The notes under the pieces were generated by a model, which saw only the letters and a program-made list of their open reading frames with translations, was not told where the DNA came from and ran no database searches. Positions 6,945 through 15,379 of a stretch of 64,000 nt of DNA are shown here, one piece after another. The number at the start of each line of letters is the position of its first letter. Positions within the stretch are counted from its first letter, which is position 1. The stretch is taken from positions 78,904 to 142,903 of the forward strand of contig NZ_VDZH01000007.1 in the NCBI RefSeq assembly GCF_007673235.1. Reading direction: 5' to 3'. The translations under genes and the position numbers were made by a program. The stretch is from Curtobacterium pusillum (GTDB lineage Bacteria; Actinomycetota; Actinomycetes; Actinomycetales; Microbacteriaceae).

Positions 6945-9788
6945 GTGCGTACACAACCCCAGAAGCGTGCCGTCGCGCGCGCTCGCAGCATCCTCGCCGG
7001 CTTCGTGGTCGCCGGTCTCGCCGGTCTCGCGCTCGTGGGCGCGGGCGCGACCAGCGCGTCGGCCGCCGCTCCGGCGCAGACCACCTTCGTGCAGGAGGGC
7101 TTCACCGGCTCCACCGCCGGCAGCGGCTACATCCTGCCGGCGACGACGGCGTCCTCCGGGAACGTCGCGTGCCTCACCGCTCGCCCGTCGTCCGGCTCGA
7201 ACACCGGCTCGATCCCCACGTGTTCCGACACGGCGGACATCGACGGCTCCGGCGCGCTCCGTCTGACCTCGAACGAGAACAACCAGTCCGGCGGGGTTGG
7301 CGCGAAGCAGTCGGTGCCGATCACCAAGGGCATCGACGCGGTCTTCAACAGCTACCAGTACAACGGCAACTCGGCCGACGGCATCGTGTTCTACCTGGCC
7401 GCGACGGACCCGTACAACCCGGCCGTCCCGGCGAAGATCGGGTACCTCGGCGGGTCGCTCGGGTACAGCGCGAGCGCCGCGAACGGCGCGCAGGGGCTGT
7501 CGCACGCCTACCTCGGCATCGGCCTCGACCGGTTCGGCAACTTCGCGAACCGCGACTTCGGCGGAACCGGCTGCACCGCCGACGCCGGGACGAACGGCAC
7601 CCTGTACGCGAACGCCGTGACGGTGCGCGGCCCGGGCGACGGCTCCACCGGGTACTGCGTGCAGTCGAAGACCCAGGTCACCGGCTCGCTCAACAAGACC
7701 GGCGTCACCGACCGCGCCCAGGCGAAGGTCCCGGTCGAGATCGTCATCAACCCGACGTCGTCGACGCTGACCGCGCAGGAGAACACCTCGGTGTCCGTGC
7801 CGGCTGGTCAGTACGCGGTGGTCTTCACCTCCATCGGCGGCACGCAGCAGGTCGTCACGGGCGCACTGCCGAAGCTCGCGACGTCGGGGAACGCCGCGAA
7901 CATCGACTCGTCGTGGATCGACCCCGCGACGGGCTACCCCTACAAGCTCACCTACGGCTGGGTCGCCGGCACCGGCGGGCAGAACGACATCCACGAGGTC
8001 AACTACCTCAAGACGACGACGGCCGCCGGTCCGGTGCCGGTGCTGACCGCCCAGACTGGAGGCACGACCAGCGTCGCGCACGCCGGCTCGGGCACCTACA
8101 CGGTCACCCCGACCGTTTCCGCCGACGGCGGGTCGGAGTCGCAGCTCGTGCGCACCACGACCACCTTCCCCGCGGGCTTCACGCCCGCTGCCGCGACCGC
8201 GACCGGTGACGGTTGGACCTGCACCGCGTCCGGGCAGGTCGTCACGTGCGACCAGGCAGCGGCGAACCGGGCCCCCGGCACCGTCCTCCCGCAGCTGACG
8301 ATCCCGTACACGGTGTCCGGCGCCACCCGCACCGCCACCGTGTCGACCGTCGTGGCATCGACGGACGCCGAGGCGATCACGATCACCCGCGCCGTCACCG
8401 TCGAGCCGCAGTCGAGCGCCGTCACGGTGTCCGAGGCGACCGCGACCGTGGGGGACCGCGCCACCCTGACCGCGACCGTGGCGTCGGGCGCAGCGCAGGG
8501 CGGCACCACGCCGACCGGCACCGTGACCTTCACCGACACGACGACGGGCTCGACGCTGTGCTCCGCGACGATCGCCTCCGGCGTCGCGTCCTGCACCGTC
8601 GCAACCTCCGAGGTCGGCACGCGGGGCATCACCGCGACGTACCAGGGTGACTCGGACCACACCGCTGCCAGCGGCACCGGATCGCTCGTCGTCTCGAAGG
8701 TCCCGACCGAGATCGCGCTGACCGCCGACCCGGGGTCCGCGGCGTACGGCGAGACCGTGACGCTCGGCGTCGACGGTCTCGAGGGCCAGGACGGCACGTT
8801 GGCCGCGCCGACCGGGACCGTCGAGTTCCGCGAGGGCGACACGGTCCTCTGCACCGCGACGCTCCCGGACACGAGCTGCGACGTCACCGGTCTCTCCGCC
8901 GGGAAGCACGCCGTCACGGCCGTCTACTCGGGCGACAGCCGGTACGCGGCGTCGACCGCGATGGCCGTGGACCTCACGGTGCGCAAGGCGTCGACGACGC
9001 TGACGCCGACTCCGTCGTCGCCGTCCGACCCGACGGACCCGTCCGTCCCGTCCGACACCACGGTGACGGTCACGCACGGCGAGACGACCACGCTCGACAC
9101 CCCGAAGGTCCCGAAGGACGCCACGGGCACCATCGACTACGTCACGGACGACGGCACGGTCCTCTGCACCGCGACGCTGCCGGAGACCACGTGTGCGGTC
9201 CCGTCGAACCTCCCCGGTGGCAAGTACCGCGTGCACGCGAAGTACAGCGGCGACGACAACTACGAGCCGGCCGAGGGTGAGCCCTTCGACCTGGTCGTGA
9301 CCGCGCAGCCGACCGAACTCGTGGCCTCCACGGACACCGCCCACACGGCCGTCGGCAAGAAGGTGCGCCTGAGTGCCTCCGGTCTGCCCGCGGGGGCGAC
9401 CGGCACGGTGACGTTCACCGCGGCGGACGGTACGGTCCTGTGCACGGCCACGCTGCCGGAGACGAGCTGCGAGACCGACGCGCTGCCGGTCGGCACGAAC
9501 ACCGTCACGGTCGCGTACAGCGGGGACGCATCGTTCGCGGCGTCGAGCACCTCGCTCCAGGTCGTCGTCGACGCAGCCCCGGTCGCGGACCCGGGTACCG
9601 ACCCGACCGCGTCGCCGTCGCACGCGCCGTCGGCCACCGGCGGCACGCCCCGCGCGGGAGAGCTCGCGTTCACCGGCTCGCCGCTCGCGATGGGCACGGG
9701 CATCGGCCTCGCGGCCGCCCTGCTCCTCGGCGGCCTGGTGCTGCTGATGATCCGGCGGACCCGCGCCGCCCGGGAGTCCGCGGAGTAA
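6945..9788 (+). CDS. LAxTG-anchored surface adhesin: L-type lectin domain plus Ig-like repeats
   Basis: This 947-aa exported protein has a signal peptide ending near ATSASAAAPA (residue 42). Residues about 45-300 match bacterial L-type lectin domains (NGNSADGIVFYLAATDP, GGSLGYSAS, LGIGLDRFGNF), so sugar binding is likely. A DUF11-like domain follows. Then come four bacterial Ig-like repeats, three of which carry a near-identical VLCTATLPxTxC segment with a cysteine pair. The C-terminus is a sorting signal: LAFTG, a hydrophobic stretch, then RRTRAAR. LAxTG is the motif of class E sortases, so the protein is probably fixed to peptidoglycan. The GTG at 6945 is chosen because it gives the signal peptide; an in-frame start at 6816 adds 43 unlikely residues. 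No sortase gene is in the window. Confidence 0.88.
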   Translation: MRTQPQKRAVARARSILAGFVVAGLAGLALVGAGATSASAAAPAQTTFVQEGFTGSTAGSGYILPATTASSGNVACLTARPSSGSNTGSIPTCSDTADIDGSGALRLTSNENNQSGGVGAKQSVPITKGIDAVFNSYQYNGNSADGIVFYLAATDPYNPAVPAKIGYLGGSLGYSASAANGAQGLSHAYLGIGLDRFGNFANRDFGGTGCTADAGTNGTLYANAVTVRGPGDGSTGYCVQSKTQVTGSLNKTGVTDRAQAKVPVEIVINPTSSTLTAQENTSVSVPAGQYAVVFTSIGGTQQVVTGALPKLATSGNAANIDSSWIDPATGYPYKLTYGWVAGTGGQNDIHEVNYLKTTTAAGPVPVLTAQTGGTTSVAHAGSGTYTVTPTVSADGGSESQLVRTTTTFPAGFTPAAATATGDGWTCTASGQVVTCDQAAANRAPGTVLPQLTIPYTVSGATRTATVSTVVASTDAEAITITRAVTVEPQSSAVTVSEATATVGDRATLTATVASGAAQGGTTPTGTVTFTDTTTGSTLCSATIASGVASCTVATSEVGTRGITATYQGDSDHTAASGTGSLVVSKVPTEIALTADPGSAAYGETVTLGVDGLEGQDGTLAAPTGTVEFREGDTVLCTATLPDTSCDVTGLSAGKHAVTAVYSGDSRYAASTAMAVDLTVRKASTTLTPTPSSPSDPTDPSVPSDTTVTVTHGETTTLDTPKVPKDATGTIDYVTDDGTVLCTATLPETTCAVPSNLPGGKYRVHAKYSGDDNYEPAEGEPFDLVVTAQPTELVASTDTAHTAVGKKVRLSASGLPAGATGTVTFTAADGTVLCTATLPETSCETDALPVGTNTVTVAYSGDASFAASSTSLQVVVDAAPVADPGTDPTASPSHAPSATGGTPRAGELAFTGSPLAMGTGIGLAAALLLGGLVLLMIRRTRAARESAE

Positions 9789-9808
9789 CCGTCCGGGCAC
9801 CGACCCAC

Positions 9809-9847
9809 GAACCGCGCACCGTGCGACCCCCGCACGGTGCGCGGTTC
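9809..9847. terminator. bidirectional terminator between convergent genes
   Basis: A perfect 17-bp stem (GAACCGCGCACCGTGCG and its complement) with a 5-nt loop sits between the adhesin stop and the converging CopD/CtaG stop. It can serve both directions. Confidence 0.8.
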
Positions 9848-9890
9848 TGCGTCCAGCGTCGGTCACGCCCCCGCGTTCGTCACACCACGG

Positions 9891-11936
9891 TCAGTCGCGG
9901 TCGTGCATCGCGGCGAGCCGCTCGTTGTACGCCTTGAGATCGGCGTCCCCGTCACGCTCGGCCTTGCGGTCCAGGCGCTTCGCGTCCCGGGAGTCCGACT
10001 TCACCCAGTTCCGCACCACGAGCAGCGCGACGAACACCATCGGGAGCTCGGACGCGCCCCATGCGATCCCGCCGCCCGTGTGCTGGTCGTCGAGGAGTGC
10101 CGCGTCGTTCGTCTGCCCGAGCGCGTGGAACCAGTCGAGCGCGAACACCGACTGCGAGGTCATCACCGCGACGCCGAAGAAGGCGTGGAAGGCCAGGGTC
10201 GCGAGCAGGGCGATGATGAGGATCGGGTACTGGGGGCGCTGCGGGCCCGGGTCGACACCGACGAACACCCAGAAGAACAGGTACCCGCTGAACACGAAGT
10301 GCACGATCATCGCGACGTGCCACTCGTGCGACTGCATGGCGTACTCGTACGCCGGCGTGAAGTAGAACACCACGAGGGAGCCCGCGAAGATCACCCCGGC
10401 GACGGCCGGCCGCGCCAGGAACTGCATGTACCGCGAGTGCGTGAACAGCATGAGCCACTCACGGGCACCGCGCGAGCCGTCGTTCCGCACCGGCAGGGTC
10501 CGCAGTGCGAGGAGCACCGGGCCGCCGAGCACGAGCGGCAGCGGCACGAACATCATCAGCAGCATGTGCTGGAGCATGTGCGACGAGAAGTGGATCATCC
10601 CGTAGACCGCGGGTCCCGCCGAGGTCGTCCAGATGAACAGCGCACAGCCGAGCAGCCACGCGATCGTTCGTCCGACGGGCCACTTGTCGCCGCGCTTCCG
10701 GAGCTTCCGGACAGCGAGCAGGTACCAGCCGGCACCGACGACCGCGAGCGCGAGCCACACCCAGTCGATGTGCCACTCGGTCAGGTACGTCTGCACGGTC
10801 TGGGCCGGCGGGTACGGGAAGCCGATGAGGCCGGAACGGGTGTCCTCGCCGGTCTCCGGCGTCTGCGGGATCGGCGGCTGGGACCGGGAGACGGCGACCG
10901 AGACGCCGATGGCCACGGCCATGAACACGACCTCGGCCAGGGCGAACCGGGTGAACGACCGCCGGTCGAGCGGGGAGCGGAGCAGGGCGGGGACGAGCCG
11001 GCGACGCTGCACGACCCCGGCGAGCCCGAGCAGCACGAGGATCACGGCCTTCACCGTGATGAGCCACCCGTACGTCGTGGTGAAGAGGTCGAGCGGGCCG
11101 GTCAGCCGGAGCGAGGCGTTCACGATGCCCGAGAACGCGACGGCCGCGAACGCCCACCCGGCGAGGGTCGAGTAGCGCGAGACGACCCGGCCGGTGGCGC
11201 CCTTCGTCCGGGTGCGCAGGACGAGCACGGCGACGAGGCCGCCCGCCCACACGCACACCGCGACGAGGTGCACCGCGAGCGAGTTCACCGCGTTCGCGTG
11301 CTCGAGTGAGCCGGCTGCGTGCCCGGAGAGCGCGAGGGGGAGCAGCGCGAAGAGCCCGGCGACCGTGGCGACGGCGAGCGTCGTGACCCGGGTGGCGAAG
11401 GCCGCGACGACGGTCGCGACGAGGATCGCCGCCGCGGACACCACGAGCGCCTGCCCGATCTCCACCTGGAACGCGAAGAGCATGAAGTTCCGCGCGAACA
11501 CCGGGCTGGTGAGCGGGACGCCGAGGGTGTTCGCCCCCGTGAAGACGATGCTCACGACCGCGGCGAGGAACCACACCGCACCGGTGGCAGCCGCCCAGCG
11601 CGACGCCCGGTGCTGCACGCTCGACATCGCGCCGTGGTCCTTCTTCTGCGCCGGCAGCGCGAACGCCCCGACGACGAGGAGCCCGATCGTCAGCGCCGCC
11701 ATCGTGTCGTGCACGACCCGCGCGACGGGCAGGCCGTACTCGACGAGGTCGCCCGCGGACACCAGCTGCTGGTTCGCGGTGAACGCTCCCGTGAGCGTCA
11801 GCCCGAGGATCGAGCACGCGACCGCGAGCGGGATCGCGATGACGAGGACCGTCGCGACGGTGGACGTGCGCGCGGTGACGGGCGCGGATTCCGGCGCCGC
11901 GCCTCCAGGCTGGGTTTCGGGTGACGTGACGGTCAT
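9891..11936 (-). CDS. CopD-CtaG fusion: copper transport / cytochrome c oxidase assembly membrane protein
   Basis: The 681-aa protein is almost entirely membrane-embedded. The N-terminal half, up to about residue 350, is a CopD-type copper-resistance module (HLVAVCVWAGGLVAVLVLR followed by paired helices). The C-terminal half is a Caa3_CtaG domain with HFSSHMLQHMLLMM, whose His and Met residues suit copper handling. Such fusions occur widely in actinobacteria and are thought to move copper toward respiratory oxidase assembly. A soluble tail of about 40 residues is rich in Lys, Asp and Arg. Residues 8-15 are encoded by a half copy of the dispersed palindromic element (about 11893-11909). The gene is monocistronic. 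Confidence 0.9.
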   Translation of the reverse strand: MTVTSPETQPGGAAPESAPVTARTSTVATVLVIAIPLAVACSILGLTLTGAFTANQQLVSAGDLVEYGLPVARVVHDTMAALTIGLLVVGAFALPAQKKDHGAMSSVQHRASRWAAATGAVWFLAAVVSIVFTGANTLGVPLTSPVFARNFMLFAFQVEIGQALVVSAAAILVATVVAAFATRVTTLAVATVAGLFALLPLALSGHAAGSLEHANAVNSLAVHLVAVCVWAGGLVAVLVLRTRTKGATGRVVSRYSTLAGWAFAAVAFSGIVNASLRLTGPLDLFTTTYGWLITVKAVILVLLGLAGVVQRRRLVPALLRSPLDRRSFTRFALAEVVFMAVAIGVSVAVSRSQPPIPQTPETGEDTRSGLIGFPYPPAQTVQTYLTEWHIDWVWLALAVVGAGWYLLAVRKLRKRGDKWPVGRTIAWLLGCALFIWTTSAGPAVYGMIHFSSHMLQHMLLMMFVPLPLVLGGPVLLALRTLPVRNDGSRGAREWLMLFTHSRYMQFLARPAVAGVIFAGSLVVFYFTPAYEYAMQSHEWHVAMIVHFVFSGYLFFWVFVGVDPGPQRPQYPILIIALLATLAFHAFFGVAVMTSQSVFALDWFHALGQTNDAALLDDQHTGGGIAWGASELPMVFVALLVVRNWVKSDSRDAKRLDRKAERDGDADLKAYNERLAAMHDRD

Positions 11937-12065
11937 GACCGTCCAATGGTAGGCGTCTCGGCTGGGCCCACGCCGCCGGTTCCTGAGCGACGCGCCAGCG
12001 GCGGTCAGGCCGTGCCGGTGGGGAGAGTCGCCGGATCCGGCTGCGGTCCGCCTCGGGTCGCGTCG

Positions 12066-13157
12066 TCAGACGCGGCGCTCCCAGATCCCCTCGCTGCCGA
12101 CACCCACGAACCCGACCGCCTCGTTGACGTCGAGCATCGGCCGGTTCTCCTCGGCGTTGAACGTGATGATCGACGGCCGACCCGGGAAGTCTCGTTCCAC
12201 GTGCTCGATGCCGGCCACCTTGAGGAGCCAGCCGAGCCGGTGCCCGCGGTGCTCCCGGAGGACGAGGGTGTCCCACTGCATGACCGCACGGGCCGGGTCG
12301 TCCGGCACGGCCAGCTGCGTGAAACCGGCCAGGGTGGCGCTCGGCACGTGCTCCACCGCGACCGTGAGCATCGTCCGCGGCGCTCGGGCGAGCTCCGCCT
12401 CGTGCTCCCGCAGCCGTTCGGCGGTCCAGACGTCCTCCGGCTCGTCCATGTCGCCGTTCGGGGCGTCCGTGCTCATCCGCGTCTCGAGCAGCGCGAGCCC
12501 GTCCAGCCACTGCTCGGGCGTCCGCCCGGTCCAGGCGTGCACGCGGTAGTCCGGACCCGCGGCCGCCACCGCGCGGTCGTGGAGCTCCCGGACGACCGAG
12601 TGGTCCGTCGGCAGGCCGAGTCGGCTGATCCGGTTGACCTGCCCGAACCGCCAACCGCGTCCGGTGAGGAACCGCACGCCGGCCTCGTCGGCGGGAACCG
12701 CGCCGAACCCCGTCGGTGCCGCGACGAAGTCGTGCCCCGACGCCGGCCCGACCTGCCGGGACACCGCGTACGTCTTCCACTGCGTGCGGCCCTCGGCGTG
12801 GGCGAGCTGCTCGAGGTGGTCCGCGAGCAGCGTGCCGACGCCGCGGCGTTGGTGCTCGGGGGCGACGCCGATCGCGATCCAGCAGTTCGGCGTCCCCGGG
12901 GCCTGCTTCGTGTCGTACGAGCCCGCGGCCACGACGGCACCCGCGGCGTCGCGCACCACGAAGAGTCGGCTCGGCGCCTCGGGCTCGTGGCACATCGGGA
13001 GGTACTCCTCGGGCTTCCACGACAGCTCGGTCAGCCCGTGCACCGCGACCTCGGCAGCGTCGGACACCGTGAGCCACTCGCAGAAGGCCTGCACCTTCGC
13101 GGGGTCGTCGTCCATGGTGGCGGGCACGTCGAGTTCGTGCACGGTGTACGCGGTCAT
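12066..13157 (-). CDS. tandem GNAT-family N-acetyltransferase
   Basis: The 363-aa protein contains two GNAT folds. The first carries the acetyl-CoA loop AIGVAPEHQRRGVGTLLADHL (about residues 96-116). The second carries LVLREHRGHRLGWLLKVAGI near residue 300 and ends with NEAVGFVGVGSEGIWERR, typical of this two-domain family. The acceptor is unknown. A GGAGG site precedes the ATG at 13157; a longer frame to 13211 lacks such a site. It stands alone, divergent from dcd across about 90 bp. Confidence 0.87.
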   Translation of the reverse strand: MTAYTVHELDVPATMDDDPAKVQAFCEWLTVSDAAEVAVHGLTELSWKPEEYLPMCHEPEAPSRLFVVRDAAGAVVAAGSYDTKQAPGTPNCWIAIGVAPEHQRRGVGTLLADHLEQLAHAEGRTQWKTYAVSRQVGPASGHDFVAAPTGFGAVPADEAGVRFLTGRGWRFGQVNRISRLGLPTDHSVVRELHDRAVAAAGPDYRVHAWTGRTPEQWLDGLALLETRMSTDAPNGDMDEPEDVWTAERLREHEAELARAPRTMLTVAVEHVPSATLAGFTQLAVPDDPARAVMQWDTLVLREHRGHRLGWLLKVAGIEHVERDFPGRPSIITFNAEENRPMLDVNEAVGFVGVGSEGIWERRV

Positions 13158-13233
13158 GTCGGTTCCTCCCGGCAGTGTGACGCCGCCCGACGCTGGACAG
13201 CCTCGCAGCATATCGAGCCGGCCGCGGGGCCGC

Positions 13234-13239
13234 TAGGCT
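13234..13239 (+). promoter_or_regulatory. -10 box for leaderless dcd mRNA
   Basis: TAGGCT is followed by exactly 7 nt and then the GTG start of dcd, with no ribosome site in between. This is the geometry of a leaderless transcript starting at the first base of the start codon. Confidence 0.6.
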
Positions 13240-13246
13240 TCTGCGC

Positions 13247-13834
13247 GTGCTGCTCTCCGACCGCGACATCACCGCCCAGCTCGCCGAAGGCCGGATCGGG
13301 CTCGACCCGTACGACGCCTCGCTCGTCCAGCCCTCGAGCATCGACGTCCGGCTCGACAAGTTCTTCCGGCTGTTCGACAACCACAAGTACCCGCACATCG
13401 ACCCCGCGGTGGACCAGCCCGACCTGACCCGTCTGGTGGAGACCGACCCCGACGAGGCGTTCGTGCTGCATCCGGGGGAGTTCGTCCTCGGCTCGACGTA
13501 CGAGGTCGTCACGCTGCCCGACGACATCGCGGCCCGGTTGGAGGGAAAGAGCTCGCTCGGACGCCTCGGGCTCCTCACCCACTCGACCGCCGGCTTCATC
13601 GACCCGGGCTTCTCCGGGCACGTGACCCTCGAGCTGTCGAACGTGGCGACCCTGCCGATCAAGCTCTGGCCGGGCATGAAGATCGGCCAGCTCTGCTTCT
13701 TCCAGCTGTCGAGCCCCGCCGAGAAGCCGTACGGTTCGGCCGAGTACCAGTCGCGGTACCAGGGGCAGCGCGGGCCGACGCCGTCCCGCTCGGCGCAGAA
13801 CTTCCTGCGGACGGACGTGTCCCGCCGCCCGTAG
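13247..13834 (+). CDS. dcd: dCTP deaminase, probably bifunctional dCTP deaminase/dUTPase
   Basis: The 195-aa enzyme begins [12 protein letters not shown] (GTG start) and matches Dcd along its full length. It makes dUTP, or dUMP directly, from dCTP in thymidylate supply. The segment [19 protein letters not shown] (about residues 100-118) followed by [15 protein letters not shown] is the form found in the Mycobacterium bifunctional enzyme, which deaminates and removes pyrophosphate in one active site; in E. coli Dcd the THSTAG stretch differs. Assignment as bifunctional is by this motif only. The mRNA appears leaderless. Confidence 0.95.
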   Translation: MLLSDRDITAQLAEGRIGLDPYDASLVQPSSIDVRLDKFFRLFDNHKYPHIDPAVDQPDLTRLVETDPDEAFVLHPGEFVLGSTYEVVTLPDDIAARLEGKSSLGRLGLLTHSTAGFIDPGFSGHVTLELSNVATLPIKLWPGMKIGQLCFFQLSSPAEKPYGSAEYQSRYQGQRGPTPSRSAQNFLRTDVSRRP

Positions 13835-13858
13835 GCCTCAGCTCGCGGGACGAAATGT

Positions 13859-13887
13859 CGATACAAAATTTCGCACGCTGTGTATCG
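13859..13887 (+). promoter_or_regulatory. autoregulatory operator and leaderless promoter of the HTH-MNT gene
   Basis: Inverted half-sites CGATACA (13859-13865) and TGTATCG (13881-13887) flank an AT-rich spacer. The right half contains TATCGT (13883-13888), a TAnnnT -10 box six bases before the ATG. Binding by the HTH domain of the encoded antitoxin would block RNA polymerase, the usual toxin-antitoxin feedback. The operator role is inferred from position and symmetry. Confidence 0.55.
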
Positions 13888-13894
13888 TGACAGC

Positions 13895-14410
13895 ATGTCC
13901 GCAGTTCTCCCCAGGCCCGCGCCACCGGTGTCGGCGGCCGAGCTCATCCGCGATGCCCGCCAGCGCGCCGAGCTGACCCAGGTGCAGCTCGCCGTGCGGG
14001 CCGGCGTCACGCAGAGCGTCATCAGCACCTACGAGAACGGTCGTCGCGAGCCGTCCCTCGTGGCGCTCCAACGGTTGCTGCTCGCCGCGGGCTTCACGAC
14101 GGTGATCGACCTGCTCCCCGTCGAGGAACCGCAGCCCCTCCGCGACCGGGTGACCGCGGTCCGGCAGGAGCTCCGCGCGATCGTCCACCGCTTCGGCGGG
14201 CGCGACCCACGGTTGTTCGGCAGCGTCGCCCGTGGCGAGGAGGGCCCGAGCAGCGACGTCGACCTCATGGTGGACCTCGAGCCGGGTCTCGGGATCTTCG
14301 CGCTCATGCGGATCCAGGACGCGGCCGAACAGCTCCTCGGCGTCCGGGTCGACGTCGTGGACGCCGCGGGGATGGGCATCGATGCCGTCCGGGATGCGGT
14401 CCCGCTGTGA
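13895..14410 (+). CDS. HTH-nucleotidyltransferase fusion antitoxin (MntA type)
   Basis: The 171-aa protein joins an XRE helix-turn-helix (about residues 13-65; RQRAELTQVQLAVRAGVTQS) to a minimal nucleotidyltransferase (about 85-171). The latter has an intact G109-S110-x10-D121-V-D123 active site and a later VRVDVVD strand. In MntA/HepT systems the nucleotidyltransferase AMPylates a tyrosine of the HEPN toxin and silences it; the HTH would add self-repression. The ATG at 13895 is preferred over a GTG at 13880, which lies inside the operator. The stop overlaps the toxin start as GTGA. Confidence 0.85.
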   Translation: MSAVLPRPAPPVSAAELIRDARQRAELTQVQLAVRAGVTQSVISTYENGRREPSLVALQRLLLAAGFTTVIDLLPVEEPQPLRDRVTAVRQELRAIVHRFGGRDPRLFGSVARGEEGPSSDVDLMVDLEPGLGIFALMRIQDAAEQLLGVRVDVVDAAGMGIDAVRDAVPL

Positions 14411-14736
14411 GCCGCGACGTCGGTGACCGCCTCGACGACGTCATCCGCGCGTGCGGGGTGATCCGCCGGTACGTGGACGACGACACGTTGCCGGAGGACC
14501 TGGTCTACGACGCGGTCCGGATGCGACTGGTCGAGATCGGCGAGGCCGTGCGGATGCTCCCGAGCGCCGTGACGTCCGCCGAGCCGGGCATCCCGTGGTC
14601 GCGGGTCTCGCTGTTGGGGGAGCGGCTCACCCGTCGCTACTTCGACACGACCCCGGCGGTGGTGTTCGGGACGGCACGGGTGGACGTGCCCTCGCTGTGC
14701 GAGGCGGTGCGCCGCCTGCGGGCTGCGCACGGGTGA
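14407..14736 (+). CDS. HepT-like HEPN protein (DUF86) with degenerate catalytic motif
   Basis: The 109-aa protein has the DUF86/HepT layout: a helical N-terminus (VGDRLDDVIRACGVIRRYV), RMRLVEIGEAVRML, then IPWSR and YFDTTPAVVF. HEPN RNases need Rx4-6HxY. Aligned on Trp64 and the YFD block, the arginine position is Gly71 and the histidine position is Arg76; only Tyr78, the residue AMPylated in HepT, remains. It is therefore probably not an active RNase. It starts with GTG overlapping the antitoxin stop, the normal order for this pair. Its job may now be regulatory or it may be a decaying gene, although the frame is intact. Confidence 0.8.
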   Translation: MSRDVGDRLDDVIRACGVIRRYVDDDTLPEDLVYDAVRMRLVEIGEAVRMLPSAVTSAEPGIPWSRVSLLGERLTRRYFDTTPAVVFGTARVDVPSLCEAVRRLRAAHG

Positions 14737-14784
14737 GACGGCCTGGAGGCGCGTGGCGGGGCCGCACCGTGCCTCCAGGCCGTC
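14737..14784. repeat. dispersed palindromic element, full copy
   Basis: Perfect 14-bp outer arms GACGGCCTGGAGGC and GCCTCCAGGCCGTC enclose a 20-nt GC-rich centre. It begins right after the HepT-like stop and is followed by a separate terminator. Confidence 0.8.
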
Positions 14785-14807
14785 ACCGGGTCGCGTCGCG
14801 GACGCGG

Positions 14808-14843
14808 GACGACCCCGTCTCGCCGAGGCGAGACGGGGTCGTC
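14808..14843. terminator. bidirectional terminator
   Basis: Arms GACGACCCCGTCTCGCC and its exact complement pair over 17 bp around a 2-nt centre. It lies between the HepT-like gene and the converging secreted-protein gene. Confidence 0.75.
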
Positions 14844-14849
14844 GGGGTG

Positions 14850-15221
14850 TCACTCGAAGAAGATCGGCGGCGGGCCGCCCGCTCCGACCACGCTCGGCTC
14901 CCACCGGTGTTCAGCCTGGTAGACGGGGTACCCGGGGTTGGCCTGCTTCACGGTCGTCACGTAGTTGTTGCTCTTCTTCCAATCCGTGTGGTAGACCTTC
15001 CCACCGGTCACCGTGTACCACTGGCGAACGTAGACGTGGAGGGCCCCCTTGCAGTTGGAGGCAACGGTGTCTGCGCCGCCGTTCGTCGACGAGTGCCCGA
15101 CGGCGGAACCGCCCGGGCACGGCTGCGAACTCGTCCCCACGGCCTGCGCCGGGAGGGCCCCCATCCCCACGATGACTCCTGCCGCTGCGGCGACGGCCGC
15201 GAGCTTGGTGAGCATTTTCAT
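14850..15221 (-). CDS. small secreted protein of unknown function
   Basis: The 123-aa protein has a clear signal peptide (MKMLTKLAAVAAAAGVIVGM) with likely cleavage after ALPAQA near residue 27. The mature part of about 95 residues is rich in Gly, Tyr and Trp. It contains two cysteines (PCPGG and SNCKG) that could form a disulfide, plus YVRQWYTVTGGKVYHTDW. An AAAGGGGA ribosome site precedes the ATG. I considered the lactococcin 972 bacteriocins, which are similar in size and export, but see no convincing shared motif and no immunity transporter nearby. Confidence 0.8.
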   Translation of the reverse strand: MKMLTKLAAVAAAAGVIVGMGALPAQAVGTSSQPCPGGSAVGHSSTNGGADTVASNCKGALHVYVRQWYTVTGGKVYHTDWKKSNNYVTTVKQANPGYPVYQAEHRWEPSVVGAGGPPPIFFE

Positions 15222-15330
15222 TTCGATCCCCTTTGATCTTTCGATGAAACCTCATCTGGGTCGAAAGTAGCCCAGCGCAACATGCCGCGCAGTCCGCGCT
15301 TGGCGGGACCGCTCGCGTACCCCGCGCAAC

Positions 15331-15369
15331 GAGAACGGGCCCCACCTCGATGAGGTGGGGCCCGTTCTC
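15331..15369 (-). terminator. terminator of the chvE operon
   Basis: A perfect 18-bp stem GAGAACGGGCCCCACCTC with a 3-nt loop begins 11 nt after the chvE stop. Confidence 0.85.
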
Positions 15370-15379
15370 TCAGGAGGGA

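Noticed and set aside
10459..14028. 1189-aa open frame on the minus strand
   Set aside because: It crosses copD, the GNAT gene and dcd in the wrong frame; low complexity, Arg/Ala/Pro-rich. An artefact of high GC.
14850..15221. Lactococcin 972-type bacteriocin
   Set aside because: Size and export fit, but the conserved pattern and the partner membrane/ABC genes are absent.
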